From contig JACKHH010000019.1 in NCBI GenBank assembly GCA_020639095.1, positions 1 through 64,000 of the forward strand: 64,000 bases of DNA, given 5' to 3'. The position numbers and the translations under genes were made by a program. Under the pieces are notes generated by a model. That model worked only from the letters and a program-made list of their open reading frames with translations. It was not told the origin of the DNA and searched no databases. Origin of the DNA: Phycisphaerales bacterium (lineage in GTDB: Bacteria; Planctomycetota; Phycisphaerae; UBA1845). Each line of letters begins with the position of its first letter. Position 1 is the stretch's first letter. This document shows positions 45,483 to 55,110 of the stretch, in pieces.

Positions 45483-47675
45483 TCACGGTTCGGCTATCAA
45501 TTCGACCATGCGTGTCCAGTCCGCCAGGTCCACGTCCCCATCGTCGTCGAGGTCGGCGAGCCCGCAGCACGGGTCGGAATACGCGTTGGACGAGCACGAG
45601 GCTGCATCGCAGAGCGGACCGGTCATGCAACTGACCAGGAACGCATGGTCGCTCTGGTCCACGTCGCCATCGCCATCGGTATCGCCGCCGTCGCATTCGT
45701 CGGGGACGTTGTTGTTGTTGCAGTCTTCGCTGATGAACTGCAAGTCGATGAAGTCGGGCACGCCGTTGGGTTGGCAGTCCGGCTCGCATTCGTCGGGGAT
45801 GTCGTTGTTGTTGAAGTCGAAGCTGCCGCCCGAGTTCAGGTCGCAATCATCCGGGATGCCGTTGGTGTTGCAGTCCTCCTCGCACTCGTCGGGAATGTCG
45901 TTGAGGTTGCAATCGGCGAAGGATTCGCAATCGTCCGGCGTGCCGTTCGTGTTGCAATCGGCTTCGCATTCGTCCGGAATGGTGTTCGCGTTGCAGTCGT
46001 TGCCCGCGAGTTCGCACTCATCCGGGATGCTGTTCGAGTTGCAATCGTCGAAGGTTTCGCACTCATCGGGCGTGCCGTTGTTGTTGCAGTCGAGTTCGCA
46101 ATCGTCCGGAATATCGTTGGCGTTGCAATCATTGCCCACCAACTCGCACTCGTCCGGGATGCCGTCGGTGTTGCAGTCGTCAAACGGCGCGCAGTCGTCC
46201 GGCAGGAAGTCCATGTTGCAGTCCGGATCGCACTCGTCCGGGACGCCGTTGAAGTTGCAGTCGTTGTCGAAGAGTTCACACTCGTCGGGAATCTGCGTGC
46301 CATTGCAATCGTCGAAGGCTTCGCAGTCGTCCGGGATATTGTTGTTGTTGCAATCCGCTTCGCACTCGTCGGGGATCTGGTTGGTGTTGCAATCGTTGCC
46401 CGCGAGCTCGCACTCATCGAGGATTTGGTTGTTGTTGCAGTCGTGGCCGGGCAGTTCCGTTTCGTCCGGAATACTGTTGCTGTTGCAGTCGTCAAACGTT
46501 TCGCACCCGCCCCACTGCGCGACGCGAACCGCCGATGACCCGCCCGCCTGCGTAAACAAGCCGCCGACAAACAACGCGGAGCCCACGCCGGTCGTCGCGG
46601 TCGAAGCGTTCAGCGCCAGAACTTCGTTGTTCGTTCCCGAACCTACGGCGGACCAGGCGCTGCCGTTCCATTTCGCAATGCGGTTTACGGAAACACCGCC
46701 TGCGTTCGTGAATGGACCGGCAGCGTACAACGCGGAACCATTGCCATCGTTGAAGACCGCCAGCGCCTGCACGTCATCGTTCATGCCGCCGTTCAGCGCC
46801 GACCACGTCGATCCGTTCCACTTGGCGATGTAGTTAACCGTGTTCCCGCCCGCCAGCAGGAAACCACCACCGGCATAGACGGCTTCCCCGGTACCGTCGT
46901 CGAAGACCGCAAGCGCCTGCACGTTGGCACTGACACCACCGCCCAATGCGGTCCACGTCGTACCGTTCCAACGCGCGACGTTACTCGCCGAAACGTTCGC
47001 GGCGGCTGAGAAGCTTCCGCCGACGAACACGCCCGGTCCAACCGCAGAGCTATTGGCCGTTGAGGCCAGCGCCGTGACCGGTCCATTGACGCCATTAAAT
47101 CCCGCCTGCGGCAAGTTCGCCCAAGTGGTTCCGTCCCAGCTTGCGATGTGCTGCGCGAGGCCGCCACCGGCCATGGTGAACTGACCACCGACGTAGAGCT
47201 TGCCGCCGAACTTCGTGAGCGCACTAACGGTGATGTTCGTCCCCACACCGAGTTGATTCCAGATGGTACCATTCCACGACGCGATGAAGTTGCGCGGCAC
47301 ACCACCTGCGGCAGAGAACGATCCGCCGGCATACAGACGGTCGCCGCTGCCGGGGTTGTAGGTCATCAGGGCGGCGATGGTTTCGTTGGTGCCGGTGCTG
47401 AGCGGCGCCCAGCCGGTACCGTTCCACTTTGCAATGTTGCTGACGGTGACGCCACCAGCATTGCTGAACTTACCGGCTGCGAAGAGTGCCGGGCCGCTGC
47501 CATCGTCGTACACGGTGAGCGCGCGGACGATCGGCGCTTCACCGCCGGTGATGCCCGGCTGGCCTGCCGCCACGTTCCAAGCTGGCGTACAGGTACCGCG
47601 TTCGATCGCCTCGGTGGGCAATCCCACGGCGATGGCCGCGAGTACGAACATGGTCGCGGTTATTCGTCGGCGCAT
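45483..47675 (-). CDS. Secreted beta-propeller protein with DCN repeats and dockerin-like tail
   Basis: The 730-residue protein has a signal peptide (about 1-24). A propeller-like domain of about 370 residues follows, built from repeats with the consensus LYAGGxFxxAGGxxxNxIAxWNGTxWxxLGxGxN, seven or eight blades. About 17 DCNxNGxPDECE units (DNA 45688-46490) come next. The dockerin-like pair is DTDGDGDVDQSDHAFLVSCM and ADLDDDGDVDLADWTRMVEL. It has the same repeat and tail design as the 40956 protein but a different head. The ATG at 47675 follows GGAGG with a 9-nt spacer. It is probably co-transcribed with the 40956 gene. Likely a surface or extracellular binding protein. Confidence 0.86.
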   Translation of the reverse strand: MRRRITATMFVLAAIAVGLPTEAIERGTCTPAWNVAAGQPGITGGEAPIVRALTVYDDGSGPALFAAGKFSNAGGVTVSNIAKWNGTGWAPLSTGTNETIAALMTYNPGSGDRLYAGGSFSAAGGVPRNFIASWNGTIWNQLGVGTNITVSALTKFGGKLYVGGQFTMAGGGLAQHIASWDGTTWANLPQAGFNGVNGPVTALASTANSSAVGPGVFVGGSFSAAANVSASNVARWNGTTWTALGGGVSANVQALAVFDDGTGEAVYAGGGFLLAGGNTVNYIAKWNGSTWSALNGGMNDDVQALAVFNDGNGSALYAAGPFTNAGGVSVNRIAKWNGSAWSAVGSGTNNEVLALNASTATTGVGSALFVGGLFTQAGGSSAVRVAQWGGCETFDDCNSNSIPDETELPGHDCNNNQILDECELAGNDCNTNQIPDECEADCNNNNIPDDCEAFDDCNGTQIPDECELFDNDCNFNGVPDECDPDCNMDFLPDDCAPFDDCNTDGIPDECELVGNDCNANDIPDDCELDCNNNGTPDECETFDDCNSNSIPDECELAGNDCNANTIPDECEADCNTNGTPDDCESFADCNLNDIPDECEEDCNTNGIPDDCDLNSGGSFDFNNNDIPDECEPDCQPNGVPDFIDLQFISEDCNNNNVPDECDGGDTDGDGDVDQSDHAFLVSCMTGPLCDAASCSSNAYSDPCCGLADLDDDGDVDLADWTRMVELIAEP
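45688..46490 (-). repeat. DCN repeat array, about 17 units
   Basis: Same 13/15/16-residue unit types as the 41150-43697 array but with more varied sequences (NSNSIPDETEL, NMDFLPDDCAPFD), suggesting an older or less homogenised array. Confidence 0.85.
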
Positions 47676-48669
47676 GCTTGCTTCCCTCCCCATACTCCCC
47701 GTGTCCAGCAACACATCCGTCTCGTCGCCTTGCCCGGCGCACAACCGGACGATTGGCCCAAGATCACCCTGCGAACGGCGCTCACGTCATCAAGCGTGCG
47801 ACCACTATTGCGGCACGTGGACGTAAATACAGAGAATCCCCTGGCAAACGGTACGGCAGGACCCCTCCTGGTTGCTGCCCACAATCCCCAAAATAGATGT
47901 GGACCCCCCTGGACCCCGCGACTGCTGTTGCGGCGAACCGCGGGCCGTGTACCGAATCCACATGGTACACTTTGGTGCGATTGTAACCGAATGTGACGTG
48001 TGAATTCAAGGATTCCTCCGGGCTTAGAAAGTGCAATTCGCCCGGTAATAACCTTAGAAAAGCGCTTTCGGGGCACGTCCTTCTTCGCCCGCCGAATGCT
48101 CGATAAGTACAACCAGGATATGTCTGGTGATTCCTGTGATTCGTGCGGTGGCCCAATCGTGATTGCCGGTTGGTTCGGTGCATGCGAAACGCGGCAAAGC
48201 CCGCCCTGACCGGATGTGTCCGCACTGCCCCGCCATCCGCTTCGGAACAGCCTCTCTGCCAAATGTCTGTCAGTGATTCAGGTCTCAAGAACGCCCCGTT
48301 TTGGCACGCTGGGAGTGTTTTTGAGGGGAGCGACACAACATCACGGCAAGTGTCTTGAGGTTGGCAGGAGCATTCGCTTACGATGGTGGGCAGAGGGTCG
48401 TTGTCAGGAGCATAGGCCGGGGCCAATTCGACGGTAGCCCAACCCGTTTGGCGTTTCGCGCGTTAGCGCATTTCGGGCACTCATGTCAGAAATGTAGCCG
48501 TACGCGCCTATGTCCACCTGCGGACCGGGGCTACAGCGCCGAGGAGAGCGCTGTCACCTGTCGTGCATCTCGGTCGTTGCGTCCGGAGGGTCGAAGCGTG
48601 CAAGACGCATCTCTAGCCATCCTGCATCCACTCCGCCCTCGCGAATTGCCCATCACAGAGGAGTCGCCC
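47676..48669. other. 1-kb divergent gap upstream of the Rhs-like gene
   Basis: No convincing gene is seen. A palindrome GTGTACC-10 nt-GGTACAC at 47947-47970 could be a regulator site. TTGAGG (48355) and TACGAT (48379), 18 nt apart, are a weak candidate promoter for the 48670 gene. Confidence 0.45.
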
Positions 48670-51600
48670 ATGTTCGTTCGTCCACTTCGTCGCGTCGCGT
48701 TCTTGTTCGCGTGCGCATTCCTGTTCATCAACGCCCAAACAGCCCGTGCCGGTGCCCTTTGCGGGTCACCTGGCGATGGTGACGGCGATTGTCGCGTCAG
48801 CCTGTTCGATCATGCCGACTTCGCGGGCTGCCTTACCGGCCCCGCGGTGCTCGCGGCTGACGAATGCTCCTGCTACGACATGGACGCGGACGGCGACGTT
48901 GATCTCCGCGATGCGCAGCTCTTCCAGGGTGCGTTCACCGGCGATGCGTTGATTGCCGGGTGCGTCCTGCCCGTGCGTGAAGACGAACCGGGCACGTTGC
49001 GCCCTGAGAAGAGCGGCACGCCCGAAGTTGCGGACTGGGGGATTCCGTCGTCATCCACGAACGACTCGGTGTATGGCTTCTCCGGTGAGTTTCACATCAG
49101 CGAGACCGACATGGTCATCCGCGGGCGCGGCTTCGACTTCGAATGGACGCGGTGCTACCGCTCGAAGATCGGCCCGAACACGACGATGGGCAACGGTTGG
49201 GATTACAACTACAACATCTGGCTGGAGCCGAGCGGCGGGAACCTGATCCTGCACGACGGTACGGGCAGAAGCGACGAGTACTGCATCAATGCCAATGGTC
49301 GCTGGATGAGTCCCGAATTCTTCCGCGAGATCAGCGTGGTACCCGGTGGCTATCAGATGGTCAGCCACGATCGCACGACGTATCTATTCAGCGGTTTCAA
49401 TGGCCTGCCCGAGGACGGCAAGCTCATCGAGATCAGCGATCCCAACAACAACAGCATGTTGTTTGAGTACGACCCGGTGCTCGGACGTTTGACCGCGATC
49501 CACGATACGCTTGCGTCCGCGATCAATGTTCGCGCAGTCAACATCGCGTATAACCAGGACGGGCGCATCTCGTCGATCACCGACTTCACCGGCAGGCAGG
49601 TGACGTACGCCTACTATCAGAATATCGACGTGGGTGGTGACGATGGCGACCTGCGTTCGGTGACCACACCGGCAGTCGTGGGCACGCCAAATGGCAACGA
49701 CTTCCCGCAGGGCAAGACCACGGAGTATACCTATTCCGAAGGGTCGCCCGATCCGCGGTTGAATCACAACCTGCTGACGATCACCGACCCCAAGGGACAG
49801 ACGTATCTCGAGAACGTGTACTCGCCGTCGCTCAGCCCACAGGATATCAATTACGATCGCTTGCTCACGCAGCGCTGCGGATCGCCCAACGAACTCTTCA
49901 CTTTCTTCTACCAGGCACAACTGCCTTCACCGGCGAACAACTTCGCAACCACCATGTGCATTGTGAATGACCGCATGGGCAACGTCGAGGAGTGCTATTA
50001 CGACTATCGCAATCGCTTGGCGATGTGTCGCCGCCTTACCGGCAGAGCCAACCCGGTTGCCCAAACCACCGACGTACAGAATCGGCCGGTCAATCCGTTA
50101 CGTGCCAGCGATCCGCCTTATTTTGAAACGCGCTACGAATACAACCAGGAATCGCTGCTGACCCGCGTGTTCGCACCCGAGGGCGACGAACTGCGCCTCT
50201 CGTACTATGGCGACGTATCGCCGACGATTCCCGCACGGCGCAAGTGCGAGCTGAACTCGGTGACACGCGTTCCGGGCCCGCGCGGTGGCAAGCCGGGCAT
50301 CATCACGCAACTCTACGAATACGACGTGCTGCTCAACGGTGATACCGGACAGGTGACGCTCTACACCGACGGCAAAAACAACCGCACCAGATTCGAGTAC
50401 GACGGCGCGGGCAATCGCGTCCGCACGACCGCAGCCATCCCCAGCATCGTTGACGACTACGCGTACAACGCCTTCGGCCAGATGACGCTGCACACGGAAC
50501 CGGACAACGGTTCGGGCGTGCGCAAGCAGACCGAATGGGTGTTCTATCCGCAAGTGGCTGGTGCTTCGTACGGATACCTTCAGCAGAAAGTCGTCGATCC
50601 CGCGGGGCTCGCGCTGACCACCGCGTATGACTATGACGCGGTCGGCAACGTTACCCGCATGACTGACGCGAACGGCAACGCGTCGGACTACACGTACAAC
50701 GCGCTCGACCAAGTCGTGCAGACGTTGTCCCCACAGGTCGCACCTCAGATCGGACCGCGTTACGAATCGCTCACCTACTACGATGCCAACGACAACATCA
50801 TCCAGGTCGATATCGAAAACCGCGACGCGCAGGGCAACCTCAGCCCAAACGCGTACTTCACCAAGCAATACGAGTACGACATCCTCAACTGCGTGACGCG
50901 CACGATCGAAGAGGTGGACGCAGCCAACAACGTCGTCACCGAGTATGATTTCGACGCCAACCGCAACCCCACGGTGACGCGCTTCGGCGAAGCCACCAAC
51001 GGCAACCAGCCGACGAACACGCTCACACGGGTGTATGACGAACGCGACCTGCTCTTCCACATGACCCGGGCTGCCGGTGACCCGGCGGCGTCCACCACGC
51101 AGTACGACTACGACCAGAACGGCAACATCACGCTCGAACGTCAGGGTCTGCAAGGCGCTGCACCGCGTGACACCACGTATGCCTACGACGGCTACAACCG
51201 CATCACCATCACTGGCGCGACGTTCGGCAACGAACTGCACCGCGCGTACGACGCGAACAACAACATCGAATCGGAAACGGTGCTGGGCGAACTTCTGGAT
51301 GTTCCGGGCGATGCGGGCAACGTGCGACTTGCGGAGACAGTTTACCAGTATGACCCGATCAACCGTCTGACGATTCGCGGCGCTCAGTTCTTCGACGCAG
51401 CGCAAGCGCCGTTGACCGATGGCGAATCGACGACGACGTTCGCCTACAGCGATTCGTCGCACATGCTCAGCGTCACCGACGACAACGGGCACGTGACGAG
51501 CTGCACCTACGACAGCGTGAACCGTCGCGACGTCTGCACCGACGGCAAGGGCAGCACCATTGAGTACGTTTACGACAACAACTCGAACGTGACGCAGAAG

Positions 51601-54534
51601 ATCGCCACCGACCATTCCGACATTGGCTTGGGTGATGAAGTGTTCACCAACACATTCGTCTATGACGGGCTCAACCGTATCACGCTGAAGGGCGACAACT
51701 TCGGCAATACGCGTGTCTCGCTCTATGACAGCCGCGACCTCGTTGAGCAGGAAGTGGATGCGCTCGGAAACACGCGCGAATTCAACTACGACGGGCTTGA
51801 GCGATTGACTTCGACATCGCGTGTCCTCACCGACACCGGTGCGGGCGGCGGCGTTGTCGTCGGAGTTATCGTGAACGACCAGGTGTGGGACGACAGCTCG
51901 CGACTCATCGAGCAGACGGACGGCAACGGCAACACCACGTTCATCAATCACGACCCGCTCAACCGCCCCGCATTCAAGAACTTCGCGGACGGCACCACGG
52001 AAACGTATGAGTATGATGTCCACGACAACATCACGCGGCGTATCGATGCGATGGGTACGCGAATCGACTACGCGTACGATCCGCAAAACCGCCTGACGAT
52101 CAAGGGCATCACGCCCGCGCAGTTTGTCTCGAGCGACACCACATTCGAGTTGTACGACTACGATGGACTCGATCGCATCGTCCGCGCGGAGGATGACGAC
52201 TCCGTGGTCCTGTTCGAGTACGACTCGCTTTCAAACATGGTGAGCGAAACGCTCCAGGGCGTGACCACGACCTCATCATACGACGGGCTGGGTAATCAGA
52301 CGCAGTGCGTCTACCCCGGCGGTAGAGTCATCGATCGTGCGTACAACGGCGTGAATCGCCTGAGCAGCATTTCGGAAAACGGCAGTTCCATCGCGACGTT
52401 CTCCTACGTCGGTGCAGGCCGCAAGCAGTTCCGCCAGCTCGGCAACGGCTCGCAGACCTTCTACGCCTATGACGGTGTCACCGGTGTGCCGAATCCTGCC
52501 GGTGATTTCGGCGTGGGACTTCCCGTGTCGATTACGCATCTGCACCCGATCACCGGGCAGATCGACGCCCGAGAGTATCGCTGGGACCCGATGTACAACC
52601 GCACGGTCCGCAGCGACAGTGTGAGCCTCATCGAACATGAATTCGAATACGATTCTACGTATCGCCTGACGCGCACGGTGGTGACGGACAATTCGCCTCC
52701 CGGACCGACACCGGTTCGCGATACCGATTACACGCTGGACCTCGCGAGCAACCGCACGCAGGTGACCAACGACAACTGCCCCGGTCCCTACACGCTCGAC
52801 CCGACCAACCCGCCGGCAGACGCACAGATGAATCAGTACACCACGACGGGTTGCGACAGCCGGTTGTATGATGCGAACGGCAACCTCACGACGCGTCTCG
52901 CCGGAAACCCGGTGAGCCGTGACACCTACGACTACAAGGATCGTCTGATTTCGCACACCAACTTCGCCCAGGGCACGACCACGACGATGGCCTACGACGC
53001 GCTCGGGCGGAGGATCAGTCAGGAGCAGATCGTCGGCGCGCCGGTCAGCTTGATCGAGTACTTCTACGATGGCGACAACGTAATCCTCGAACAGGATGGC
53101 GCCAGCAACACGACGTATGTCTACGGCGACGGCACCGACGAAATCATCGAAATGGTCCGCGGTTCCAGTGAGTTCTATTACCACACGGACGATCTCGGCA
53201 CCGTGCTCGCGGTCACCGATTCCAACGGCTTACCGGTCGAACGCTACGCGTATCAGGATTACGGTCAGCCGGAGTTCTTCGACGGTGCTGGTCTTCCGAT
53301 TCCGTCGTCATCGATCGACAACCCGTACCTGTTCACCGGGCGGCGCTACGATTCGGCAACCGGATTGTACTACTACCGGGCGCGCTATCTTGATCCGGTT
53401 GCCGGCCGTTTCATCTCACGCGACCCGAGAGGCATGTGGTTCGACTGGGCATCCCCGGGCAATGCGTACGCGTACGCCGGCAGCAATCCGTGGACCTTCC
53501 GCGATCCGTCCGGAGCAGCCACCAATGCCCAGGATTACAACTCCTCGCGCTCGAACAACATCAACGGCATGGCGGCAGCGCAGGACTACAACTCCTCGCG
53601 CTCGAACAACATCAATGGCATGGCAGATGCACAGGACTACAACTCTTCGCGTTCCAACAACATCAACGGAATGGTCGAAGCCCAGGACTACAATTCCTCG
53701 CGTTCGAACAACATCAACGGTATTGTCGCGCCTCCGCCGGGTAACGGCGGCATGATGTGCGGCGAGACCGATCACCTGCTCGCGGGTGGCGGGACCAGTT
53801 GCCCGGCTGACAATCCCTACCGCTGTTGGGATGGCTCATGCCGGCGATCCATGACGGAATGCCCAGCCGCGACGCAGACCGACATCGCCGAGTACACGGG
53901 TACCAGCCAGGCGGTCGCGCGCGGGGGACATCACGGACATGTGACCGTGCTCAAAATGTGCGGTGGCGCGGAAGGTGCAGACTACAACTCATCGCGTTCC
54001 AACAAGACGCATACACCATCGTACGGATCCGGAACTGGTGGCGGCGGTGGCGGTGGCCGCGCGAGCGACGGCAAGGGCTACGAATTCCGCGGCCACGTAA
54101 CCGTACTCAAGATGTGCGGCGTTCCCGGCGGTGGTGGTCCTGCAAGCGGCATGGATAGCGGGATTCGCAAGCGTATGGGCGTTGCGTTGTCTCCCGGCCA
54201 TGGCGGTTCGAGCGGTAGAGCGACCGGTCGGCGGCAGCACGGTCCTATGACCGTGGCGGGCAACAACCATTGCCCGCGTTGCGGCGCGATGCTTTGCCGC
54301 TGCAAAGATGGGCCCACGCGTGGGCCTGGTGATGGCAAGAAACGTACACACCGCGGCCACGTGACCGTGCTCAAGCTCTACGGCGCCGCCTCAGGTGGAG
54401 GTGGCGGCGGACTTACGGGATCGTCGTCGGAAACGATGATGAGTGCCGGGGTCATCTGCTGCCACGGATACGTGCTCAGCAAATGCCCGCACTCGCACAT
54501 ACTGCCAGCGGCCAACAATATCCCGTCGCGCTAG
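48670..54534 (+). CDS. Rhs/YD-repeat protein with N-terminal dockerin-like pair and repeat-rich tip
   Basis: From the ATG at 48670 (GAGGAG 7 nt upstream) the protein has 1954 residues. A signal peptide ends near ARA (about 26). A dockerin-like EF-hand pair lies at about 30-95 (DGDCRVSLFDHADFAGCL, YDMDADGDVDLRDAQLFQGA), the reverse of its usual C-terminal place. YD repeats fill about 150-1560, and the Rhs-associated core YYRARYLDPVAGRFISRD lies near 1570. The 335-residue tip (from about 1620) is not a recognised toxin. It holds four 17-residue AQDYNSSRSNNINGM units, a fifth DYNSSRSN, three GHVTVLK motifs, Gly runs and paired cysteines (CPRCGAMLCRC). No immunity-like gene follows; the next gene is tRNA-Ser. 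The frame is open upstream to 48355, but the signal peptide fixes the start. Confidence 0.88.
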   Translation: MFVRPLRRVAFLFACAFLFINAQTARAGALCGSPGDGDGDCRVSLFDHADFAGCLTGPAVLAADECSCYDMDADGDVDLRDAQLFQGAFTGDALIAGCVLPVREDEPGTLRPEKSGTPEVADWGIPSSSTNDSVYGFSGEFHISETDMVIRGRGFDFEWTRCYRSKIGPNTTMGNGWDYNYNIWLEPSGGNLILHDGTGRSDEYCINANGRWMSPEFFREISVVPGGYQMVSHDRTTYLFSGFNGLPEDGKLIEISDPNNNSMLFEYDPVLGRLTAIHDTLASAINVRAVNIAYNQDGRISSITDFTGRQVTYAYYQNIDVGGDDGDLRSVTTPAVVGTPNGNDFPQGKTTEYTYSEGSPDPRLNHNLLTITDPKGQTYLENVYSPSLSPQDINYDRLLTQRCGSPNELFTFFYQAQLPSPANNFATTMCIVNDRMGNVEECYYDYRNRLAMCRRLTGRANPVAQTTDVQNRPVNPLRASDPPYFETRYEYNQESLLTRVFAPEGDELRLSYYGDVSPTIPARRKCELNSVTRVPGPRGGKPGIITQLYEYDVLLNGDTGQVTLYTDGKNNRTRFEYDGAGNRVRTTAAIPSIVDDYAYNAFGQMTLHTEPDNGSGVRKQTEWVFYPQVAGASYGYLQQKVVDPAGLALTTAYDYDAVGNVTRMTDANGNASDYTYNALDQVVQTLSPQVAPQIGPRYESLTYYDANDNIIQVDIENRDAQGNLSPNAYFTKQYEYDILNCVTRTIEEVDAANNVVTEYDFDANRNPTVTRFGEATNGNQPTNTLTRVYDERDLLFHMTRAAGDPAASTTQYDYDQNGNITLERQGLQGAAPRDTTYAYDGYNRITITGATFGNELHRAYDANNNIESETVLGELLDVPGDAGNVRLAETVYQYDPINRLTIRGAQFFDAAQAPLTDGESTTTFAYSDSSHMLSVTDDNGHVTSCTYDSVNRRDVCTDGKGSTIEYVYDNNSNVTQKIATDHSDIGLGDEVFTNTFVYDGLNRITLKGDNFGNTRVSLYDSRDLVEQEVDALGNTREFNYDGLERLTSTSRVLTDTGAGGGVVVGVIVNDQVWDDSSRLIEQTDGNGNTTFINHDPLNRPAFKNFADGTTETYEYDVHDNITRRIDAMGTRIDYAYDPQNRLTIKGITPAQFVSSDTTFELYDYDGLDRIVRAEDDDSVVLFEYDSLSNMVSETLQGVTTTSSYDGLGNQTQCVYPGGRVIDRAYNGVNRLSSISENGSSIATFSYVGAGRKQFRQLGNGSQTFYAYDGVTGVPNPAGDFGVGLPVSITHLHPITGQIDAREYRWDPMYNRTVRSDSVSLIEHEFEYDSTYRLTRTVVTDNSPPGPTPVRDTDYTLDLASNRTQVTNDNCPGPYTLDPTNPPADAQMNQYTTTGCDSRLYDANGNLTTRLAGNPVSRDTYDYKDRLISHTNFAQGTTTTMAYDALGRRISQEQIVGAPVSLIEYFYDGDNVILEQDGASNTTYVYGDGTDEIIEMVRGSSEFYYHTDDLGTVLAVTDSNGLPVERYAYQDYGQPEFFDGAGLPIPSSSIDNPYLFTGRRYDSATGLYYYRARYLDPVAGRFISRDPRGMWFDWASPGNAYAYAGSNPWTFRDPSGAATNAQDYNSSRSNNINGMAAAQDYNSSRSNNINGMADAQDYNSSRSNNINGMVEAQDYNSSRSNNINGIVAPPPGNGGMMCGETDHLLAGGGTSCPADNPYRCWDGSCRRSMTECPAATQTDIAEYTGTSQAVARGGHHGHVTVLKMCGGAEGADYNSSRSNKTHTPSYGSGTGGGGGGGRASDGKGYEFRGHVTVLKMCGVPGGGGPASGMDSGIRKRMGVALSPGHGGSSGRATGRRQHGPMTVAGNNHCPRCGAMLCRCKDGPTRGPGDGKKRTHRGHVTVLKLYGAASGGGGGGLTGSSSETMMSAGVICCHGYVLSKCPHSHILPAANNIPSR
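53527..53730 (+). repeat. Four in-frame 51-bp repeats in the Rhs tip
   Basis: Four copies encode AQDYNSSRSNNINGM plus two variable residues. The copies differ at the DNA level almost only in third codon positions (GAT/GAC, TCC/TCT, CGC/CGT, AAC/AAT, GGC/GGA/GGT). A fifth core copy (DYNSSRSN) is at about 53980. Confidence 0.93.
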
Positions 54535-54566
54535 CCACGGCGTTTCGGATTCAGGATTGTGCAACC

Positions 54567-54603
54567 ATCGGCCGGTACGGTGCAAAGCGCCGTGCCGGCC
54601 GAT
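54567..54603 (+). terminator. Hairpin after the Rhs-like gene, without a T-tract
   Basis: ATCGGCCGGTACGG pairs with CCGTGCCGGCCGAT (14 bp with one G-T pair) across a 9-nt loop, 32 nt after the stop codon. Confidence 0.6.
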
Positions 54604-54729
54604 TGACTTCCGCACCCGGTCCGTTGCCGGTACAATCCGGCGCAACTCGGGCGAACAACCGCCGGAGCGCAACAGAGCTGGTGGCGCTGACGACTCCGCA
54701 AGCGGAGTGGTGAGCCACCCAACACCAGC

Positions 54730-54816
54730 GGAGGAGTGGCCGAGCGGCTGAAGGCGCTGGTTTTGAAAACCAGTGTACGGGTAACCGTACCGGGGGTTCG
54801 AATCCCTCCTCCTCCG
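54730..54816 (+). tRNA. tRNA-Ser (anticodon TGA)
   Basis: An 87-nt class II cloverleaf. Acceptor GGAGGAG pairs with CTCCTCC (54809-54815), with discriminator G. The anticodon stem CTGGT/ACCAG has loop TTTGAAA (anticodon TGA). A long variable arm (GTACGGGTAACCGTAC) is present, and the T-loop is TTCGAAT. CCA is not encoded. Confidence 0.95.
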
Positions 54817-55110
54817 ATCTTTTCTAACCCGTTTGGGCTCGGTTTCCTGCCGACAGGAATCTCGTTGACTTGTTCCGCGCGGCGTTCTGCCGCGTCGGGG
54901 CAATATGGGGCGCGCCGGACTCGCGTTTGCTTCAATTCGCCGTTCCGTTCTCTGGCAGCCGATCTGCTGTTTCTGCGCTTGATTCCCTTCTGACATCGCA
55001 GCAGGCCCGGTTCGTGTACCCGTTGTAACGCGCGGGCTCGCTTTGGCATGGGTTGTGCGACGTGGGTGTCGCGTTGAGGACATCCACCCGACCGATTGCA
55101 GGAGCGAATC

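Noticed and set aside
47782..48426. 214-codon minus-strand frame upstream of the Rhs-like gene
   Set aside because: Overlapping frames on both strands are equally open, with no start signal or recognisable domain.
50098..52086. 660-codon minus-strand frame opposite the Rhs-like gene
   Set aside because: It is Val/Arg/His-rich and lacks motifs, whereas the plus strand encodes clear YD repeats over the same stretch.
53527..53730. Regular 51-bp repeats looked like a CRISPR array
   Set aside because: There are no unique spacers; the repeats are contiguous, in frame, and vary at synonymous sites, so they are coding.
48670..54816. Rhs protein as a polymorphic toxin with a downstream immunity gene
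   Set aside because: The tip shows no toxin motif, and the next gene after a hairpin is tRNA-Ser, with no small immunity-like gene.
21888..54816. The giant-protein block as a genomic island inserted at tRNA-Ser
   Set aside because: No integrase, transposase or direct repeat of the tRNA 3' end was seen, and an ordinary aldo/keto reductase gene lies inside the block.
54736..54993. 85-codon frame starting inside tRNA-Ser
   Set aside because: Its first 27 codons are the tRNA itself.
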